Of a DNA stretch of 64,000 bases, positions 58,979 to 64,000 are shown one piece after another (position 1 is the stretch's first letter; each line of letters starts with the position of its first letter). Under the pieces are notes generated by a model. The model made no database searches. It worked only from the letters and a program-made list of their open reading frames with translations, and had not been told where the DNA came from. Made by a program: the position numbers and the translations under genes. The DNA comes from Tritrichomonas musculus (lineage: Eukaryota > Parabasalia > Tritrichomonadida > Tritrichomonadidae), in contig JAPFFF010000038.1 of the NCBI GenBank assembly GCA_039105265.1, positions 806,001 through 870,000 on the forward strand. The letters are read 5' to 3'.

Positions 58979-59017
58979 TGGGCTAAAAAAAACCCAATAC
59001 GTTGGGATTTTAGCCCA
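58979..59017. repeat. Hairpin at the right end of the Polinton
   Basis: TGGGCTAAAA...TTTTAGCCCA encloses AACCCAA-TACG-TTGGGA, giving a nearly perfect 39-bp hairpin. It lies directly outside the last coding signal of the element. It could be part of the element's terminal region or a terminator. Confidence 0.75.
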
Positions 59018-59217
59018 TTTCACTTTTTGAGTATACATTCAAAAAATGGCACGTTTTATTTTAACTTTTTTTAAAAAAAAGATAAGAAAAATGGATATTT
59101 TTTTCTATAATTTAAAATATACACATATATATACTACTTAAAAATAATTTTTGATTTGTAATACATCAGATTGTTATTTTTAAAAAAATAATATATCAAA
59201 TATTTAATATTTATATA

Positions 59218-59990
59218 CAGCTGTTTCGGAAATAGATTAGAATTTTTTGGAAATAAAATAGTAACCGTTTTATTTTTTTGGAAATTAAATATTTTTTTTT
59301 GGAAATAAAATAGGAACGATCATTTTATATTCAATTTTATCATACTTAAAAACAGAATTAAAAGATAGATTAAAGAAATTTTATGGCGTTTTACACATTA
59401 TTATGCTAATATATACATGAGTTTTGTTTTTAACAGTTCAATATGAAACATAGAGTATGTTATTGTGTTTTTAATATGATATTACTAAAATATTGTTTTC
59501 ATCCAAAATTACTCAATAAAATCTTCAATTTATCGACAATTATGCATTTTTTATGATTTTTAATATGAAAATTGATGATAATGTATATTTTGAAAAAACT
59601 CTTTCATTAATGAAAAAATCACTTTATTTATGATTATTATTTATTATTATATCGAATATGAAAAGAAATTTTCGTTTTGTTTTATCCAGGATATAATTTA
59701 AAAAAGATATTATGCAATCGGTGAAATATCAATTATAAAGTATCTTTTTAATAACATCTGTCAAAATATATTAAATTGGCAAAAGATTGTTTAGATGTAA
59801 TTAATATTGGCTTCTGATTTAAATGTTTTTCATCAACAAAAATATTGGAAATTGAATGCAAAATAATCGTTCACTATTTTATTTCCAAAAAAAAATATTT
59901 TATTTCCAAAAATATTTTAGCGGTTTTATAAACCATTCAAATCATGCTATTTTATTTCCAAAAAATTCTAATCTATTTCCGAAACAGCTG
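59218..59990. mobile_element. 773-bp DNA element with CAGCTGTTTCGG... terminal inverted repeats
   Basis: 59218-59262 (CAGCTGTTTCGGAAATAGAT, then TAGAATTTTTTGGAAATAAA) is the exact reverse complement of 59946-59990. Inside each end the motif TTTTTGGAAATAAAATA is repeated further (subterminal repeats). Flanking dinucleotides are TA on both sides, consistent with a TA target duplication of the Tc1/mariner/pogo type. The interior has no transposase frame, so it is non-autonomous. The exact arms suggest recent mobility. Confidence 0.85.
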
Positions 59991-60990
59991 TATTTATAAA
60001 TATATAAATATATATATTTACTAAAGGAGTACGACTTTGGCGGTTATTAAAAAAGTCATTTCGACTTCATATTGAAATATTATATACTATATTGATTTTT
60101 AAGCAAGTTTTATAAAGACCAAAAAAAATCTATCGTAGGGGGAAAATATTATTCATGTTTTAAAAATCCATGTTATCAAAAAGTTTAACTTTTCAGAACT
60201 AACATACGAATTTTAATTCTAAACGTTTTTTCATGTTTGATAGAAGTGGTGTAAATACACAGAAATAAATCGATTTATCGACAAATGAAAGAAAAATATC
60301 AAAGTATAAAAATAATTCAAAAAGTGGTCAAATTGAACGATATTTTATTTATTATACTCAATTTTTTTTATTTTATTCATTTATCATTCTGAATTTACTT
60401 ATGTATTTAGTCATTTTAGAAATGAATTTTCCTTATATTAAAGATAATAATATGTTTTACTATGATAATTTAATATTTTAAAATCATAGAACCTCCAAAA
60501 ATCATTAAATCACAAAAATATCCCAATTAATTGATTTATCCAACTGATAAATAATTATATTTGCTTGATATAATTACATTTAATAATTATCTGTTATAAT
60601 TTTTCAGAAAAAAAAAGATTTTTCTAAAAAGATCTAAATTCATGCAATTATTACTGTTTCAAGTCCAAAATGCGAATAATATATTGAATATGTTCTATTA
60701 AATGAATATTTATTAAAAATATTATATTTCTTAATAAAAATTGACTATCAAAAAAACAATAATTATAATCTAATAGAATTATTAACACTAATTGTCGTAC
60801 AAAATAAAATATCAATGTAAATAAATACATAGCAAAAAGGATTATTCCTCAGGATTACAGAAATTAAAAAAAAAGATATGGAAATTTTTAAGTCTACTAT
60901 AAGTTTTATTTTAAAGGCATAATATCATTTTATCATTTAATACTAAAATAAAATATCCAAATTATTAATCTACATGTCCTTTGGATGATC

Positions 60991-61022
<32 letters not shown>

Positions 61023-62935
61023 TTATTCAATTGTTTCAACACACTTTAGATAATTACGTAATATATCATTATATGTTATTTTTTCTAATATAAAGAACTA
61101 ATATATTTCAAGAAGTTTGCTTTTTCTTGTTTTTATAATAAGATATTAAAGCATTTTTAAGCCTTTTTAACGTAAGAAAAACGGTTACCCGTGCTCCTTT
61201 TATTTGCTAATTTATCTCAATTGCTATTTTTCCATTATAAATGATACTCGTTCGATATATTTATATAAATTCAACTCTCATACAAGAGAATATTTATGTT
61301 TTTATTTAATAATGGTAAATATTTACATTTATTTGTAATTTTAAATGAGATATTTTATATTAAATGATTATTTTGTATTTATTTGATAAAAATATCATTA
61401 TTAAATGCAATATTTTATATCAACAATGAATATTTTGAAACTGTATTTGTTGATAATGCAATTTTCATTTTCAAAAAAAAAAAAAAAAAATAGGTATTTA
61501 TGCTATAGAGTTTTCACTATTTTTTTAATATTTTAAATATCATATAATATAAAGATATTTGGCATATGCATTTAAAATAAATTTAAAAAATATATTTTAA
61601 AATTGAATGATTATATTTTGAAATCTCTCTGAATTTGTTTTGTACAATTTCTCATAAATTAAAAGGGTTTTTATTTAAAAAGTGAATATAATGATAAAAT
61701 TCAATATATTATGAAAATTTCAAATAATATATTTTTTTGTTCACATTTATTTGGAATTTCGCTATATTTATATTTTTTTTGAATAAAAATTTCACCAAAC
61801 TAGTACAAAATAGGAAAATAATAATTAATCATTAAGAATTATTCAAATTATTTCATTTTTATTTGAGAATTGTCGAAATGCTTTTTATAAAAAATGTACA
61901 CTTAGCAATATTTTGAAGTAAAGAGCATTATTACATAATATATTTGGCATTCAATTTAAATTTTGTGAAAAATATTTTTATGAATTTAATATAAATCATA
62001 AAGTTAAATTATTTTCATCATTAAAGAAGTAAATAAGTATATTTATCTTCATTTATTTCTACAATTTAATATTTTGTTATTCTTTTTTCATTTTTTGATT
62101 ATAAAAAACAAACAAATCTGGAAAAGAATTTCAAAGAACTCATTCAAAAAATTGAGGGTCGAATTTCTTTTAAATCTAATAGAGAATAAAAGAGGGCTCA
62201 TATTATGATATCCTTTTTAAATAAACACATCAAATTGGGTCTCAAAAGAATCATCACAATGTGATTATCATAATGATGGTGGTTAAAAATGCAATAACGG
62301 CTTTTAACATATGATATTTTATATTTTTTTTATAGGATAATCTGAATCATTTTAATTTTAATATATTTGATAATCATATTCTTAGTAATTGGTATAAATT
62401 TATAAATTAGTAAAAAAAATAAAAGGATAAAGGAATAATATTCAAATATTTCTTCTTTCAATATAAAATATATGAACAACCAGTTCTTGAATTAGAAATA
62501 TATAGCTTATAAATGCTCTTCTGAACTTTTTACTGTATTTTGGAGCTGCTTATTGTTATATCCCGTTTTAATTATTATTGATTTTTTTTGTATTCAATTC
62601 TGTTTATTCTGCAGTATGTTATCTTTTGTAACATTTTTTCTATTTTAATAAGATAATATAATCATAAACAATAAGCAAAACGAGTTTTTTTGAAAAAAGA
62701 TTTTAATTCATTATATGATTTTTGTAACAAAGATGAACAACAAAGCAGAGAAAAAACAAATAGAGAAACAATAAAATAATAAAGTAATAAAAATGGGAAA
62801 AATATGTTTATAAATAATCTAACATTGATCGATAATAAAAATAATTAAAAAGAAACCACAAATGTTAGGTTAAAAGTAGAGAAACAAATCAACAATTGAT
62901 TTTAACAACAATAATTATAATAAATCTCAAAGACA
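59991..62935. other. AT-rich gene-free region
   Basis: Almost 3 kb without a supported gene. It contains an A run at 60990-61018, another at 61475-61490 and many TA-rich stretches. GGAGTACGACTTTGGCGGTT near 60024 is a small GC-richer island that faintly recalls the 31540 block. No RNA gene identified. Confidence 0.55.
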
Positions 62936-64000
62936 TCAAAGCGAGTTAAGAATCATTCGTGCATCTAGCAGCTGATCGGTGGTTCGGAGCCTTTTTGAGT
63001 CTAATACATATCTCTGTCGTTTAATAGTTCTTTCGCAGCTTGCTTCTGAGCAGCATGTGCATAATATTCTGATTGCAATATCTCCGATATCTTTCCATCC
63101 TTGCATTGAATTTCGTATTTGGACCCATGAATAGTCATTCTTTGATGTCTTTAGAAAACTGAATATTTCTCCGGCTGTTTCGATGTAAAGGTTATAATTG
63201 GTTATTAATTCATCTGCAGTTTTATCGTTGAATCCTCTTATAATTAACAATTCTTTTAATTTAGTCTTTGCTGATTGCAGATGATCGGTAAAATTCACAT
63301 TAAGATGAATGTAATATTCATCATTATCTGGTAAATCAGAGTCGTCTTCTTCTTCACAGAGATTGTCATCGGCAGCAGTCTCAGAATCGTTATCAGTGTC
63401 TTTAACTGATATAATTATTTCTTCATCCTCTGAAAAAATAATTTGCTCATCATCATCGACTTCGACATCATCCGTTAAATTAAAGTATTGAAGCCAGTTT
63501 TTATCCTTTATTGCAAACCCTTGAATGTTCCTCTTTCGAAAATCAGCTCTACCATCCGGTGTAAATGTATATGCTAAACTCCACAAACCACCATCTTCAG
63601 ATTTTAAGGTATATTGTTCAAGAGAAGTAGCAAAATAGTAAGCATATGGATTCTTATTAACATAATGAAGCTGATATAATGCATTAATTGCTCTCTCCAG
63701 ATAAATAAAAGCACTTGAAAATATTGTTTTTGAGCTTTCAAATATACGTATAATTGCTTTGAATATGCACAAAATTTCATGCAAATTTCGAAATTTAACA
63801 ATCGGTATATCTGATGTTGGAAGCGTATCATGTACTTCTTTATCATGTTTAAGAATAAATGAGGTTATATAATAATCATATGCCCACCTTGTTTCGCAAT
63901 GTACAGGACATTCAGGTAAGATTGATGGCTTGCTTTGGTTATATTGAGTAGCAATTGAGTATAATGAACTGACAACTGAGATAATTTCACCATTGTGTTC
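62936..64000 (-). CDS. hAT-family transposase, C-terminal part (5' end outside window)
   Basis: The frame is open from the window edge (64000) to the stop at 62936, 354 codons. It contains CPVHCETRWAYDYYITSFIL, the R-W motif region of hAT transposases, and near the end GDIAIRILCTCCSEASCERT then DSKRLRTTDQLLDARMILNS, the C-terminal dimerisation region (hAT_Tnp_C). A long acidic insert lies between (~residues 180-240: DDDEQIIFSEDEEIIISVKD). hAT enzymes are cut-and-paste DNA transposases. No break is seen in the visible part. The 3' terminal inverted repeat should lie within a few hundred bases downstream but I could not identify it. Confidence 0.8.
   Translation of the reverse strand, partial: EHNGEIISVVSSLYSIATQYNQSKPSILPECPVHCETRWAYDYYITSFILKHDKEVHDTLPTSDIPIVKFRNLHEILCIFKAIIRIFESSKTIFSSAFIYLERAINALYQLHYVNKNPYAYYFATSLEQYTLKSEDGGLWSLAYTFTPDGRADFRKRNIQGFAIKDKNWLQYFNLTDDVEVDDDEQIIFSEDEEIIISVKDTDNDSETAADDNLCEEEDDSDLPDNDEYYIHLNVNFTDHLQSAKTKLKELLIIRGFNDKTADELITNYNLYIETAGEIFSFLKTSKNDYSWVQIRNSMQGWKDIGDIAIRILCTCCSEASCERTIKRQRYVLDSKRLRTTDQLLDARMILNSL

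Noticed and set aside
31400-59217. Terminal inverted repeats of the Polinton
   Set aside because: Comparing 31400-31858 with the reverse complement of 58977-59217 by eye gave no convincing match; the ends are left unresolved.

Overview
The window looks like chromosomal DNA of a parabasalid protist (trichomonad). The signs are very AT-rich spacers, essentially intron-free long frames, DUF3447/ankyrin genes, BspA-type LRR_5 leucine-rich repeats (units reading C-x-S-L-x-x-I-x-I-P-S-S-V), kinases fused to LRR_5 or Sel1 repeats, and a Maverick/Polinton with trichomonad-style gene content. The AT content and the giant Sel1-repeat kinase make a Tritrichomonas-like species more likely than Trichomonas vaginalis. 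This is inference; no marker gene in the window settles it.

Layout. 1-31.5 kb is host sequence: the 3' end of a synapsin-like ATP-grasp gene with a C-terminal membrane anchor; a decayed DUF3447-ankyrin gene cut up by 25-bp repeats and a palindromic element; an ADF/cofilin gene; an AT-hook-like small protein; a DUF3447-ankyrin-LRR_5 gene; a short inverted-repeat element (8704-9032); isolated ankyrin blocks set in a second 25-bp array; BspA LRR remnants; a 1595-residue Sel1-repeat kinase; a DUF3447-LRR_5-pseudokinase locus; a WEE-family kinase with a 9-residue repeat tail; a PPR protein; and further short inverted-repeat elements. 31.86-58.98 kb is a virus-like Polinton/Maverick carrying the full hallmark set: packaging ATPase, RVE integrase, Ulp1/adenain-type protease, protein-primed DNA polymerase B, a candidate double-jelly-roll major capsid protein and candidate minor capsid proteins. 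It also has two T5orf172-type genes, an HNH gene and two very large paralogous proteins. It looks whole in gene content, but I could not find its terminal repeats. Within it, 37.99-39.83 kb is markedly richer in GC and looks like a broken scrap of a second, different Polinton. 59.0-64.0 kb is AT-rich spacer with one inverted-repeat DNA element (59218-59990) and, at the right edge, the C-terminal part of a hAT-family transposase.

Functional reading. The host genes are membrane/cytoskeleton and signalling genes (synapsin-like, cofilin, kinases) among expanded ankyrin and LRR_5 families that are largely decaying by repeat insertion. The most unusual host observation is that the DUF3447/ankyrin or ankyrin/ankyrin junction is occupied by AT-rich sequence in every copy, and in two loci this sequence has grown into a 25-bp tandem array in the same orientation relative to the coding strand. 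Inside the Polinton, short shared sequences sit at fixed distances upstream of several genes and look like element-specific promoter or leader signals.
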